A stretch of 64,000 nt of DNA from positions 1-64,000 of the forward strand of contig NZ_FTMX01000012.1 in the NCBI RefSeq assembly GCF_900156045.1. The letters are read 5' to 3'. The notes under the pieces are model-generated. The model searched no databases, was not told the origin of the DNA, and saw only the letters and a list, made by a program, of their open reading frames with translations. Shown here piece by piece: positions 25,446-35,222 of this stretch (position 1 is the first letter of the stretch; each line of letters opens with the position of its first letter). The DNA is from Peribacillus simplex (lineage in GTDB: Bacteria; Bacillota; Bacilli; Bacillales; DSM-1321). The position numbers and the translations under genes were made by a program.

Positions 25446-26447
25446 ATGAAAATTAGTTTATTAGATCAAACTCAGTTATTAGAAGGCATTTCAGCAGAAG
25501 AAGGTTTTGCACAATCGGTTGAGTTGGCAAAATACGTTGATAAGTTAGGATACCACCGTTACTGGTTATCAGAACATCATAGTACAGATGCGTTAGCTGG
25601 AGCTTCTCCTGAAATTCTTGCTAGCCATTTGTTAGCTAAAACAGATAATATAAAAGTAGGTACTGGTGGTGTTATGTTACCACACTATAGTTCATACAAA
25701 GTAGCAGAGAACTTTAAGGTGATGGGTGCACTCGCTCCAGGTAGGGTAGATATTGGTGTAGGACGTGCACCTGGTGGTCATCATTTATCATCTATAGCCT
25801 TGCAAGGTGAAAGAGCTAGAAATGTTGATATTTTCCCTGAACAAATTGATCAACTGTTAGAATATCTACAGGACAGGTTGCCTGATACCCATCCTTTAAG
25901 AGGTTTAGAAACAACACCTGTAATAGAGAAAAAACCGGATTTATGGATACTTGGTACAAGTAATTCTTCAGCCCTTTTAGCTGCAGAAAAAGGATTACCT
26001 TATGCCTTTGCGCAATTCATTAACTATCAGCCAGGTGGAATGGAACAGGCATTAAAGTTATATGTCGATAACTTTAAACCATCAAAATATTTAGATAAGC
26101 CACAAGTATTGGTAACCATGAAGACTATTGTTGCAGACACCGATGAAGAAGCAGAAAAAATTGCCGAAAGTGCATTGCGGTTTAATTACTACTTACACCG
26201 CGGGCGACTTACACGTCTAGTAGATCCAGAAAGAGCATTGTCACATGTAATAAATCCGTCTGAAAAACGAGAAATAGAAACTGTCAAAGAAACCTATATT
26301 ATTGGTTCTAAAGAAACTGTAGCTCAAAAAATAAAGGAATTAACGAATAAGTTCTCTATTGATGAACTAATGGCGATTACTCCTATTTATGATTTTGAAA
26401 AACGAAAACGCTCCTTTAAATTGTTAAAAGAAGCTGTTAGGGAATAA
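25446..26447 (+). CDS. luciferase-like monooxygenase (LLM class flavin oxidoreductase)
   Basis: 333-residue bacterial-luciferase-like TIM-barrel protein using reduced FMN/F420-type flavin. Typical marks: YHRYWLSEHHSTDALAGASPEILASHL (about 36-62), IKVGTGGVMLPHYSS, RVDIGVGRAPGGH and a late GSKETVAQKI. It belongs to the subgroup containing B. subtilis YtmO/YwcH-like proteins, whose substrates are mostly unknown. AAAGGAG precedes the ATG. First gene of an operon with ArsR, a second LLM enzyme and an NTF2-like protein. Confidence 0.9.
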   Translation: MKISLLDQTQLLEGISAEEGFAQSVELAKYVDKLGYHRYWLSEHHSTDALAGASPEILASHLLAKTDNIKVGTGGVMLPHYSSYKVAENFKVMGALAPGRVDIGVGRAPGGHHLSSIALQGERARNVDIFPEQIDQLLEYLQDRLPDTHPLRGLETTPVIEKKPDLWILGTSNSSALLAAEKGLPYAFAQFINYQPGGMEQALKLYVDNFKPSKYLDKPQVLVTMKTIVADTDEEAEKIAESALRFNYYLHRGRLTRLVDPERALSHVINPSEKREIETVKETYIIGSKETVAQKIKELTNKFSIDELMAITPIYDFEKRKRSFKLLKEAVRE

Positions 26448-26541
26448 TTATCTTCCTCATTGGCCTCTTTTTGAACTTACATGCTGAAATGTAATTTTTT
26501 CTAAAAGGAGAGTATCTTGTCTAAAGAAAGGATGCTGGTTA

Positions 26542-26883
26542 ATGATGGGAAATCAACAAGAGATGAATGATGAAAAATTAGTAGATATGTTTAAAGCATT
26601 ATCAAATGCAACTAGGTTGAAAATTTTAAAAATGCTAAAAGAGCCGGAAAAAAATTTTCCTCCTCAAGTCCATATCCATAAGGGAGACGATTTCTTAGGA
26701 GGGGTTTGTGTGGGCGATATACGAGATAAGATAGGCCTGGGGCAGTCAACGACTTCTCAATATTTAGCGCTGTTGCTGCAAAGCGGTCTTTTAGAGATGA
26801 AACGAATTGGCCAGTGGACCTATTACCGTAGAAATGAAGAAGTGATTAAACAATTAGAAGGTTTTATCGGTAAAAACCTGTAA
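26542..26883 (+). CDS. ArsR-family winged-helix repressor
   Basis: 113-residue ArsR/SmtB-type regulator. FKALSNATRLKILKMLKEP (about 15-33) and the recognition helix LGQSTTSQYLALLLQSGLLEMKRIGQWTYY (about 70-99). The usual ELCVCDL metal motif is replaced by GGVCVGDI with a single Cys, so classical As/Cd sensing through ELCVC is unlikely; the insert FPPQVHIHKGDDF contributes two histidines. Start ATG at 26542 or 26545. Likely repressor of its own operon through the ATATCGGTATAT repeats. Confidence 0.88.
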   Translation: MMGNQQEMNDEKLVDMFKALSNATRLKILKMLKEPEKNFPPQVHIHKGDDFLGGVCVGDIRDKIGLGQSTTSQYLALLLQSGLLEMKRIGQWTYYRRNEEVIKQLEGFIGKNL

Positions 26884-26901
26884 TATGATAGGAGGGATTA
26901 T

Positions 26902-27855
26902 ATGAGTCTCGAACAGCATAGGGCCTTTAATCGGATGTATCAAAGAGATAAAATGACTCTTGGGTTTTTAACACCTTTTGAACCGATGACAAATCAGCCT
27001 CCAAGAATGGAAAATACAGTCGAACTCGCTCGTAAAATAGAAAATTTAGGGTTTTCAGCAATTTGGTTGCGGGATGTTACAATGCATGACTTTAATTCCA
27101 ACGATCATGGGCAACTTTATGATCTATGGATTTATTTAACTTACCTAGCTGCTCATACAAATCATATTGCAATAGGAACATCAAGTGTGGTTCTTCCGTT
27201 GCGTCATCCCGTTCGAGCAGCAAAAGAAGCAACGTCTGTCGACCGGTTGTTTCCTGACCGCCTAATTATGGGAGTAGCTTCAGGAGACCGACAAAAAGAT
27301 TTTACTGCTTTAGGAATAGAGAGAGAAGAGAGAGGTCGCATATTTAAACAGAGTTTTGATTTCCTTAATCGATTGCTTAAGGAAGAACACCCAACGATTG
27401 ATTCTACCCTAGGTGTCATAGAAGGCAGGAGTATGAAATTAATGCCAAACCCTGTTACCAGCATTCCAACAATGGTGACAGGGTTTAGCCAGCAATCCAT
27501 TGAGTGGATTGCAGAAAACGGGGACGGCTGGATTCAATACCCACGCAGTATTGAAGAGCAAGCCTCATTAATTCGAAATTATCGTGCACTAGCAAACATA
27601 AAAAGCCCGGGAGCATTTAAACCGTTTACGCAAACTTTATATATCGATTTATCTGAAAATCCCGATGAAAGACCATCGCAAATTCCGTTGGGTTATCGTC
27701 TAGGAAGAAACCACTTATTGGAATTATTATTTCAATTTCAAAAAATCGGAGTGAATCATTTGGCATTCGTCCCTTATTTTGCTAGACGGCCAATGGAAGA
27801 GATGATTCAGGAAATTGGAGAAGAAATCTTACCCCATTTTCCTACACATGATTGA
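26902..27855 (+). CDS. second luciferase-like monooxygenase (LLM class)
   Basis: 317-residue luciferase-family protein, only distantly like its neighbour at 25.4 kb. N-terminal TLGFLTPFEPMT, then LGFSAIWLRDV, IAIGTSSVVLPLRHPVRAAKEATSVDRLFPDRLIMGVASGD and a late substrate-cap region. This layout fits the LLM subgroup named after TIGR03571-type oxidoreductases. A ribosome site AGGAGGG lies 8 bp before the ATG, and the gene follows arsR by 18 bp, so it is in the same operon. Confidence 0.87.
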   Translation: MSLEQHRAFNRMYQRDKMTLGFLTPFEPMTNQPPRMENTVELARKIENLGFSAIWLRDVTMHDFNSNDHGQLYDLWIYLTYLAAHTNHIAIGTSSVVLPLRHPVRAAKEATSVDRLFPDRLIMGVASGDRQKDFTALGIEREERGRIFKQSFDFLNRLLKEEHPTIDSTLGVIEGRSMKLMPNPVTSIPTMVTGFSQQSIEWIAENGDGWIQYPRSIEEQASLIRNYRALANIKSPGAFKPFTQTLYIDLSENPDERPSQIPLGYRLGRNHLLELLFQFQKIGVNHLAFVPYFARRPMEEMIQEIGEEILPHFPTHD

Positions 27856-27895
27856 TGATACTACTTTGAGAAAATTGATAGGAGTGAGAAATAAA

Positions 27896-28873
27896 GTGAA
27901 TATAACTAATAATTTTAACACTGAATTCAGTGAATATGGCTCTAATCGTGCTGATATTGAACATATCTTTCTCACGTTTTCAAAGGCCCTTGAGTTAAAT
28001 GATATATCTTCGATTAAAAATTACTTTACACGAGATGCAGAAGCGAATTTTAGCCATTTAGGTCAATTTAAGGGTATTGATGCAATCGAAGCAGGTTTGA
28101 ATTATAGTGGACCTGAACTCGATTTGGTAAGGTATAAAATAACTAATTCATACGTAGCTGTATCTGATGATCGTGCTCAACAAAGTGTGTACCTTATGGG
28201 TGTTCTCGCTAATGATAGCGGAAATGGAGTACTTGACAGTTTTTTATTCGGTGGCCATTTTGTGAACACGTATGTACGTACCATTGAGGGTTGGAAAATT
28301 TCACATCTTCGGTTTGAACTCGATTGGCAGAGCGGCAACAAAAACTATGTAATGAATTGGAAGTTGGCTGATGGTACGGTCGGTTGGCATCAGAAAAAAG
28401 TAGCTCCGACAATACTAAGCGAGTTAGATGCACCTTGGATAGTTTTTCCAAATCCTGACGAGCGTGGGACTGACGAAGAGCAGGTCGCTGAAACGTATAT
28501 TCGCTATTCATGGGCATTGGACCAAGCTGACTTTAGCTTACTGACAACTGTATTTACTGAGGATGCAAAAGCAGACATGTCTCCATTTGGCCCTATGAAT
28601 GGACGTAAGGAGATTGTCAGTTTGTTGAAAATCTTGCGTTCGGGACAACCCTACATGCAACACGCAGCTACAAATTTTCGTGTTAACGTTACCGGAGATA
28701 CTGCGACAATGGATATCTATCGAGTTGTTCCATTCATCCCGAATAGGGAGACCTTAGATGCTACGATTTTTGGTGCTCGTTATGAAAGTCGACTACGCCG
28801 TGATGGGGGGGTATGGAAGTTCGAGTGGCTTCGCTATATTCCAGGTTGGATTCACGGGGACAAAAGTTTTTAG
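27896..28873 (+). CDS. tandem NTF2/SnoaL-like domain protein
   Basis: 325-residue protein made of two NTF2-like (SnoaL) cone folds: domain 1 about residues 20-160 (IEHIFLTFSKALELNDISSIKNYFTRDAEANFSH...) and domain 2 about 190-320 (QVAETYIRYSWALDQADFSLLTTVFTEDAKADMS...). Each opens with the helix plus F-x-D-A pattern and ends with the W-K-F/I-x-x-L strand. Such domains bind small hydrophobic molecules and act as isomerases, cyclases or dehydratases. Start GTG 27896 seven bases after AGGAGTGAG; an in-frame upstream ATG overlaps the previous gene. Last gene of the LLM-ArsR operon. Confidence 0.82.
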   Translation: MNITNNFNTEFSEYGSNRADIEHIFLTFSKALELNDISSIKNYFTRDAEANFSHLGQFKGIDAIEAGLNYSGPELDLVRYKITNSYVAVSDDRAQQSVYLMGVLANDSGNGVLDSFLFGGHFVNTYVRTIEGWKISHLRFELDWQSGNKNYVMNWKLADGTVGWHQKKVAPTILSELDAPWIVFPNPDERGTDEEQVAETYIRYSWALDQADFSLLTTVFTEDAKADMSPFGPMNGRKEIVSLLKILRSGQPYMQHAATNFRVNVTGDTATMDIYRVVPFIPNRETLDATIFGARYESRLRRDGGVWKFEWLRYIPGWIHGDKSF

Positions 28874-29409
28874 GAACAAATACTTTATAGACCTATTTAC
28901 GTTCTTACAAAAGCAGAAACATTACTTTAAAAGTTAGAGTTAAAGTAAATATATTCGGAGTGTATAATTATGAACGAGGTACAAGAGAATATTGTAAATA
29001 TCGGTTTGGTATAAATCGTGGCGTCTTTATGTTTTCTTAAGCACGTATACGGTGATGAAAAAGATTATGGAAAATTTGGGAAATAAGGATTAGTAATTAA
29101 ACTTCACAAGTTTTGGATAAACATAAATAAAACACAAACTTGAATGTTTCTCCTTTGTTTTATTACCTTGTCATATAAGGGAGATCATAAGTATAAGCAT
29201 TTTTATCGATAAACTTTCATTGTCTGTATAATAGGTTATTTCTTTTAGCTTCCACTCTTTCTATATAAACATTATAAAGATATGCTAGACGAGATGAACA
29301 GACGTGATGCCTGCAACCTGAACGAGTTGCCCGCTAAAGTAATGTATAAAGAGGGGATCAGACAAAATTACATGCATGTGCATACATGCGATTAGATTGG
29401 AGAATATTC
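28874..29409. other. intergenic region with a possible gene relic
   Basis: After GGAGTG at about 28959 an ATG at 28970 opens 14 codons, then reads on in the same frame past two stops (to about 29120), which suggests a small decayed gene of unknown kind. A GCATGT-GCAT-ACATGC dyad at 29374-29389 lies 20 bp before the next gene and may be an operator. Nothing else is recognisable. Confidence 0.35.
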
Positions 29410-29838
29410 ATGAAGGTACTATTTTATTTTTTAGCCCTTGTAGCAGGTGCTTCATTAAGTATTGAAGGGGCAATAGGGGGAACATTAGGACGAAATATAG
29501 GTGCGATAGAAACCACCTTATTTATGTTTACTATAGGGTTTATGACTATATTATTAATTACGTTGTTCTTTGGTAAAGGTGATTTAAGTCAGGTTTTCAA
29601 AGTACCAAAGTGGAAATTGCTTGGTGGTAGTTTAGGAAGTTTCTATAATCTGATGCTTGTCATTAGTGTGCCAATCATTGGAGTAGGAATTTCAGTTATT
29701 GCTGCTCTTGCTGGGCAGATCGTTATGAGTACAATGATAGAACATCATGGGTGGCTCAGATCCTCCAAAATTAAATTCAATAAAAATAAAGGTATTGCGA
29801 TTGTATTAATAGCTGTATCGCTCTATCTTGTAAATTAA
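29410..29838 (+). CDS. DUF606/YdcZ-family small membrane protein (DMT superfamily), subunit 1
   Basis: 142-residue protein with four to five hydrophobic helices (about 1-18, 33-52, 64-88, 92-105, 122-141), the half-size drug/metabolite-transporter layout of DUF606 (YdcZ). I start at ATG 29410, eight bases after GGAG, instead of the longer frame from 29386. Paired with a second DUF606 gene 15 bp downstream; the two are expected to form a heterodimer, as small paired DMT proteins do. Substrate unknown. Confidence 0.82.
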   Translation: MKVLFYFLALVAGASLSIEGAIGGTLGRNIGAIETTLFMFTIGFMTILLITLFFGKGDLSQVFKVPKWKLLGGSLGSFYNLMLVISVPIIGVGISVIAALAGQIVMSTMIEHHGWLRSSKIKFNKNKGIAIVLIAVSLYLVN

Positions 29839-29853
29839 AAGGAGAGGTATCTT

Positions 29854-30327
29854 ATGAGTATTCTTATTGTTATTCTTACGCTTATATCCGGAGCAGTTTT
29901 AGCAACACAGGCCCCAATTAATGCAGCTTTTGCAGCAAAAGCAGGATCGTTTGAAAGTACATTGGTTAACTACTTCTTTGGAACTGTAATAATGGTGATT
30001 GTAGTGGTTCTTTTTGGAAAGGTAGATATGATTGCTATTTCTGAAGCACCTACTTGGCAGCTTTTATGTGCTTTTTTTGGATTAGTATACGTATTACTAT
30101 CGATTATTACTGTTCCAAAAATTGGAGTAGGTGCTGTCGTTATTTCGGTTATTATTGGTCAATTAGTAACTGGCATGGTAGTTGATAACTTTGGATGGTT
30201 TGGAAATGCGGTCATTCAATTTGATATGAAACGTTTAGCAGGTTTAGTACTAATGTTTATAGCACTTTATTTTACTCTGAAAACTGAACCTAAAACGCAA
30301 CGGGCTCAAGAACAAAAAGCGGCATAA
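29854..30327 (+). CDS. DUF606/YdcZ-family small membrane protein, subunit 2
   Basis: 157-residue partner of the preceding gene. Hydrophobic helices at about 2-20, 36-57, 67-90, 95-112 and 128-143; the Q-A-P-I-N-A motif in ATQAPINAAFAAKAG near residue 20 is characteristic of DUF606. The C-terminus is charged and probably cytoplasmic. AGGAGAGG precedes the ATG. Confidence 0.85.
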   Translation: MSILIVILTLISGAVLATQAPINAAFAAKAGSFESTLVNYFFGTVIMVIVVVLFGKVDMIAISEAPTWQLLCAFFGLVYVLLSIITVPKIGVGAVVISVIIGQLVTGMVVDNFGWFGNAVIQFDMKRLAGLVLMFIALYFTLKTEPKTQRAQEQKAA

Positions 30328-30838
30328 TGATTCGAGACATAAAAGAACTAAAAAGTGAATGAGGAGAAATGAAAGAAAGGCTTTACACATTATAATTCTA
30401 ACATATGGGGAAGCCCTGATGAGTATCAGGATGGAATATATGGGACTTTTAGATTACTTCAATTGTTATTGAACTGCATTAGTTGGAAATCAGAGCTGTC
30501 TTTAAGGCAGCTCTTTCTTTATGCAACTATCGATGCAGTTTAGTGCAATAAGGACTTTAAATGGCTATATAAAACAAAGAGGACCAGGTATTTTTCTATT
30601 AATGCAAACTATTTTTTCATATGCTGAACTCCCTTTCCACGCTCACCTCGGTTCTCCTATACCCGAATGTAAGATGTTGCGAATATAAAAAATGAATAAA
30701 TATATTCCCTTTTTAAAAAAAATGATTTACAATCATTCGTTTTGTTGGTAAGATTTGTTTTAATAAATAATTTGAAAAATTCAGTTATTTATCGTTTTAA
30801 AACAGAAAATTTTAAAACTAAAAGGAGAGGTAAATAAA
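30328..30838. other. intergenic region with a dispersed hairpin repeat and a dyad before the ALDH gene
   Basis: Hairpin AGAGCTG...CAGCTCT at 30492-30514 followed by a T-rich run and TATGCAACTA; related copies are at about 48.75 kb and 60.14 kb. A GTTTTAAAA-N7-TTTTAAAAC dyad at 30794-30818 sits immediately before the ribosome site of the aldehyde dehydrogenase and could be an operator. The rest is AT-rich with nothing recognisable. Confidence 0.55.
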
Positions 30839-32332
30839 ATGGAGGCAATTGATTACAATTTAAAGCCGAAAGTAAAAAAATTCTTGGAAGGATTTATCGG
30901 TCTTTATATTAATGGAGAATACGTACCAGCGGTTAATGGAGAAACATTCGATGTCATTAACCCTGCTAATGAAGAAGTGATTGCACAAGTTAGCGAAGCA
31001 CAAACTGAAGATATCGATATTGCAGTAAGAGCTGCAAGAAAAGCATTCGATGAAGGTGAATGGTCAGAAATGAAAGCGGCTACACGTTCGCATCTTCTTT
31101 ATAAGTTCGCAGATCTTTTGGAGGAAAACCGTGAAGAGCTTGCGCAACTTGAGTCCCTTGATAACGGTAAGCCATATAAAGTCGCACTAACAGATGATGT
31201 TGATGGATCAATCCAACACTTCAGGTATTACTCTGGTTTCGCAACGAAAATCCAAGGAAAAACGACACAAGTATCGCCGGAATATGTGAATTACACTGTG
31301 CATGAACCTGTTGGGGTTGTAGGCCAGATTATTCCTTGGAACTTTCCTCTTTTAATGGCTGCTTGGAAGCTGGGATCAGCTCTGGCTGTTGGTTGTACAG
31401 TGGTTATTAAACCAGCAAGTGAAACACCACTTTCTCTGCTCTATATAGCAAAGCTGTTCAAAGAAGCTGGTTTTCCAGACGGCGTTGTTAACATCACTCC
31501 TGGCTCCGGTAGAGTTGCTGGAGAAGCAATTATCACTCATAAAATGGTGGACAAATTGTCGTTCACTGGATCAACAGCTGTCGGAAAAGAAGTCATGAAG
31601 AAAGCGGCAGATCAAATCAAAGGAGTCACGCTCGAACTTGGTGGTAAATCACCGGCAATCATCCTGGAGGACGCCAACCTAGAAGAGGCAATTGAAGGGG
31701 CATTCAATGGTACGATGTACAACCATGGTCAAAACTGTAGTGCTTGTACACGTATCTATGTTCATCGTAAACATTACGAACAGGTAGTGCAGGCATTGGC
31801 AGAACGTGTGAACATGTTGAAACTGGGCCCGGGAATGGATCCGGAAACAGATATGGGTCCCCTTGTCTCAGCAAAACAGCAACAAACTGTTCTTGGCTAC
31901 ATCGAGCAAGGAAAAAGGGAAGGCGCACGTCTTGTTACGGGAGACGAAAAAGCATTTAATAAAGGTTATTTTGTTCAACCAGCGATCTTTGCTGATGTAG
32001 AAGATGACATGGCCATAGCGCGTGAAGAAATCTTTGGTCCAGTAATGTCGGTTTTGGTTTTTGATACTGTTGAAGAAGTTATTAAAAGGACAAATGATAG
32101 TGATTATGGTTTAGCAGCTAGTATTTGGACAGAAAATATCAAAACCGGTCACTATATTTCCCGTAAACTACAAGCCGGTACAGTTTGGATTAATGATGTT
32201 GGTCTTGAGTGGGAGTCAATGCCGTTCGGCGGTTACAAACAATCTGGCATTGGACGCGAAATGGGCGGAGAGTATGGCTTAGAGAACTACACGGAAGTGA
32301 AAAGTGTATATGTGAATATTAAACAAAAGTAG
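30839..32332 (+). CDS. NAD(P)-dependent aldehyde dehydrogenase (DhaS/BetB-like)
   Basis: 497-residue ALDH-superfamily enzyme oxidising an aldehyde to the acid. Complete active site: PWNFPL (about 162-167), KPASETPLS, FTGSTAVGK cofactor loop, general base E266 in LELGGKSP and nucleophile C300 in GQNCSACTR. C-terminal PFGGYKQSGIGRE is present. It resembles Bacillus DhaS and betaine-aldehyde dehydrogenases; substrate not determined. The following lyase and flavin oxidase genes suggest it removes an aldehyde made by amine oxidation. Confidence 0.94.
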   Translation: MEAIDYNLKPKVKKFLEGFIGLYINGEYVPAVNGETFDVINPANEEVIAQVSEAQTEDIDIAVRAARKAFDEGEWSEMKAATRSHLLYKFADLLEENREELAQLESLDNGKPYKVALTDDVDGSIQHFRYYSGFATKIQGKTTQVSPEYVNYTVHEPVGVVGQIIPWNFPLLMAAWKLGSALAVGCTVVIKPASETPLSLLYIAKLFKEAGFPDGVVNITPGSGRVAGEAIITHKMVDKLSFTGSTAVGKEVMKKAADQIKGVTLELGGKSPAIILEDANLEEAIEGAFNGTMYNHGQNCSACTRIYVHRKHYEQVVQALAERVNMLKLGPGMDPETDMGPLVSAKQQQTVLGYIEQGKREGARLVTGDEKAFNKGYFVQPAIFADVEDDMAIAREEIFGPVMSVLVFDTVEEVIKRTNDSDYGLAASIWTENIKTGHYISRKLQAGTVWINDVGLEWESMPFGGYKQSGIGREMGGEYGLENYTEVKSVYVNIKQK

Positions 32333-32459
32333 ACATGGGAATTTTAAAATCATGTAAATCCGTTATAGCTACACACCTATATAGATAGATGTAGCTTTTC
32401 CAATAAAGAAATCAATTGGTAGAAATTTTGTTTAATTAACATTTATGAGGAGGATAATT

Positions 32460-33362
32460 ATGTATAAACCTTTTGGAATGATTCCAGCTTTGCCAACACC
32501 TATGAATGAGGATAAAAGTATTGATTTTAAGGGGCTTGAACAGCTAATAGGACATTTGATAGATGGAGGAATGAACTGTCTTTTAGTGGGAGGAAGTACT
32601 GGAGAATACTCACTAATGAGCATGGAAGAACGAAAAGAAGTAATTAAATTTGTGTGTGAAACATCAAACGGCAGATTACCTGTCATGGCGGGGACAGGAT
32701 GCCATCGAACAGAAGATACAATTGAACTTACTAAATACGCAGCCGAAGTTGGTGCAGATTGTGCCTTGGTCATTAATCCTTATTATATGACAACTAGCAG
32801 ACAAGGAATCATTGATCATTACAAGGCAGTAGCGGAAAACTCTAGCATTGGAATTGTAATCTATCATTATCCGGATGCTACAGGCGTTGAACTTGATCCA
32901 GAATTAATTAATGAAATAAGTCAAATAGATGGAATTGTCGGTATTAAAAATACTGCCGATGGACAGCATACCTCTAAGCTTATTGCATTGACTAAAGACA
33001 ATCCGAACTTTGCGGTCCTAACTGGATTTGAGCATTTAATCTTACCTACATTGGCATTAGGGGGACATGGTGCTATTGGAGTAGTCCACAACTTGGCTCC
33101 GAAAAAAATAGCAAAACTATATGATTTGATCGTAAATGAAAACAACTTAAAAGAAGCGACTAAATTAAATCAGGAATTGCTAGTTTTATATAATGCTATT
33201 GAAGAAGAAACGATTCCAGGAACAGTAAAGGCAGGCTTGGAAGCACTAGGATTATCAGGAGGATCAAGTAGATTACCGTTAGTGCCTGCTTCCGAAAAGT
33301 TCAAGTCAAAAATTGAAACAGTATTAAATGAATTAGGGGAACTAGGAGTGAAACAGCATTAA
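32460..33362 (+). CDS. DapA-family (DHDPS/NAL) Schiff-base lyase
   Basis: 300-residue class I aldolase-type TIM barrel. Schiff-base lysine K163 (GIVGIKNTADG), catalytic tyrosine Y135 (IYHYPD in place of YNVP), and substrate-carboxylate loop GGSTGEYSL (about 44-52, GST-GE rather than the lysine-pathway GTTGE). The ATG at 32460 is preceded by AGGAGG; a shorter upstream frame start at 32445 overlaps that site. The context (aldehyde dehydrogenase, flavin oxidase, transporters) points to catabolism, for example cleavage of a 2-oxo-hydroxy acid, rather than lysine synthesis. Exact reaction unknown. Confidence 0.88.
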   Translation: MYKPFGMIPALPTPMNEDKSIDFKGLEQLIGHLIDGGMNCLLVGGSTGEYSLMSMEERKEVIKFVCETSNGRLPVMAGTGCHRTEDTIELTKYAAEVGADCALVINPYYMTTSRQGIIDHYKAVAENSSIGIVIYHYPDATGVELDPELINEISQIDGIVGIKNTADGQHTSKLIALTKDNPNFAVLTGFEHLILPTLALGGHGAIGVVHNLAPKKIAKLYDLIVNENNLKEATKLNQELLVLYNAIEEETIPGTVKAGLEALGLSGGSSRLPLVPASEKFKSKIETVLNELGELGVKQH

Positions 33363-33397
33363 TTGAATGATAAATACACAAGATGGGAGGAAATCCA

Positions 33398-34789
33398 ATG
33401 AAAGATGTAATTATAATAGGCGGCGGACTTGCTGGTTTGTCTGCTGCCTGGCGCCTACAACACCATGATATTTTACTTTTGGAATCCGATGATCGTATTG
33501 GTGGGCGTGTACGATCTGAACGCCGAGGAGATTATTGGTTAAATTGGGGCGGACATCTATATGCTGGAGCTGGTTCAGCTACAGATGAATTATTTCAATC
33601 TGTAGGAATAACTGCATTACCTGTACCAGGAATTTTAACTGCAATGTCTTTGAATGGGAAGTTGCTTTTAGATGGTCCAGTTGAACTGTATCCATTTAGG
33701 GCCCCTATGGCATGGAAAGCTAGATTTGCTATGATACGTGCAGGTGCTAAAGTGCGTGCAGCTGTTATCAAGTATGGCAAAGTAGCAAAAAAACGTCCGG
33801 GAGAGGACTATAGAGTTCGACAACAACGAATTTTAGAATTTATGGGTGATCAAACCTTTGCCGAATTTACTGGTAAATTACCACCGGATGCAGATGCAAT
33901 TTTTAGACCTACAGTTAGCCGTTCGACCGGCAGTCCTGAGACAATGACTGCAGGATCAGGTGTAGGATATTTCCACACTGTATGGAACAAAGATGATGGG
34001 TTAGGGAGAAATATTGTTGGGGGAGCATCAACGCTTACGAACACGATTGCAACAACATTAGGTGAACGGGCTCAACTAAATGCAAAAGTTTCAGAGGTTC
34101 TTCAGAAAGAAGACTCTGTTGTCGTACACTATACTCAAAATGGCGTGAAGCATGTGGTGGAAGCACGTTATGCAGTCCTCGCGACTCCTGCCACAATTAC
34201 AAAAAAAATAGCGAAAAACATTGACCCGGAAATCGCAGACGCTCTTGGTCAGGTTAAATATGGTCCACATGTTAGTGCAGCATTTTTAACAAATGAAACA
34301 GGACCTCAAGTTTGGGATAATGTATATTCTTTTGCTACGCCTAAAAGGTCATTTGACATTATTCTTCATCAATCTAATCTAGTCCGTTCAATAGAAACTG
34401 AGAGACAGCCAGGTAGTAGTCTTATGACATTTTCACCGGGGGAAAGCGGGCGGCGGCTAATTGATAAATCTAATGAGGAAATCATTCAAATATATTTGAA
34501 GGATTTAAATGAAATATTTCCTGGTTTTAGTGATCATGTAGTGGAGGCTCACGTAGAAAAATTTCCATTCGGATCAGCTTATATTTTCCCAGGTCGTGCA
34601 GAAATACAACCAGTTTTAACAAAATCTGCGGGCCGATTGTTCTTAGCAGGTGATTATTTAGGCTCCTATTATACTGAAACAGCTATTCAAACAGGATTCA
34701 CTGCAGCCCAGAGTATTAATAGCTTCCTGGATTTCGAGCTTCCTGCATCCCAAAAAGAGCAGAAATTCAAGACTGTAGTTTCTAATTAA
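33398..34789 (+). CDS. FAD-dependent amine oxidase-like oxidoreductase
   Basis: 463-residue flavoprotein. Dinucleotide-binding GGGLAGLSAAWRL (about 8-20), the RIGGRVRSE motif typical of monoamine oxidases and phytoene desaturases, and a C-terminal FAD motif FLAGDYLGSYYTETAIQTG. The amine-oxidase reading is favoured because an aldehyde dehydrogenase is encoded just upstream; desaturase or protoporphyrinogen-oxidase-like activity remains possible. GGGAGG precedes the ATG at 33398. Third gene of the 30.8-34.8 kb cassette. Confidence 0.85.
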   Translation: MKDVIIIGGGLAGLSAAWRLQHHDILLLESDDRIGGRVRSERRGDYWLNWGGHLYAGAGSATDELFQSVGITALPVPGILTAMSLNGKLLLDGPVELYPFRAPMAWKARFAMIRAGAKVRAAVIKYGKVAKKRPGEDYRVRQQRILEFMGDQTFAEFTGKLPPDADAIFRPTVSRSTGSPETMTAGSGVGYFHTVWNKDDGLGRNIVGGASTLTNTIATTLGERAQLNAKVSEVLQKEDSVVVHYTQNGVKHVVEARYAVLATPATITKKIAKNIDPEIADALGQVKYGPHVSAAFLTNETGPQVWDNVYSFATPKRSFDIILHQSNLVRSIETERQPGSSLMTFSPGESGRRLIDKSNEEIIQIYLKDLNEIFPGFSDHVVEAHVEKFPFGSAYIFPGRAEIQPVLTKSAGRLFLAGDYLGSYYTETAIQTGFTAAQSINSFLDFELPASQKEQKFKTVVSN

Positions 34790-35222
34790 TTACCATGGTT
34801 TTGTTGAGAGAATCAGTTAAACTCATTTAAATCTTCGTCAGTCCAGCAGGTGCTGCATTCGTTCATTCGCCGGAGTTCCTTTTCTTGCTCTTGAGACAGA
34901 AAAGGAGTCTTTCCTGGTGCGCATTCCCGGTGAAGCCCCGTTATGGTTGCATTTCTTGGCATACTCGGAAATTGTCAAGTGAAGGTATTATAAATATTTA
35001 ACCATTTTAAATGCATCCACATCTTTATCCATTCTTTTAGGAGCAGTGTGGACAGAAAAAGGTCGTTGTTAAATCCTGCGTGACTCATATTAAATCCAGT
35101 CTTACAATATGTCGAAATTGATGCGCAAAATGGAAGCGTTATCTTTTTGACAAAGGTAATATTTCGCTATTAGGAACAGATGAATCGAAATAAAAATATC
35201 TTTAATAATTGGGAGGGAATTT
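34790..35222. other. intergenic region with possible transposase relic and promoter
   Basis: On the minus strand 34817-34920 reads APGKTPFLSQEQEKELRRM..., which resembles the linker between the two helix-turn-helix parts of IS630-type transposases, but only a short piece survives. On the plus strand TGGAAGCGTTATCT (35131-35144, two mismatches to cre) and TTGACA (35147-35152) lie before the MFS gene. Confidence 0.35.

Noticed and set aside
28209..28517. Minus-strand frame inside the NTF2-like gene
   Set aside because: Lies wholly within a convincing coding gene on the other strand.
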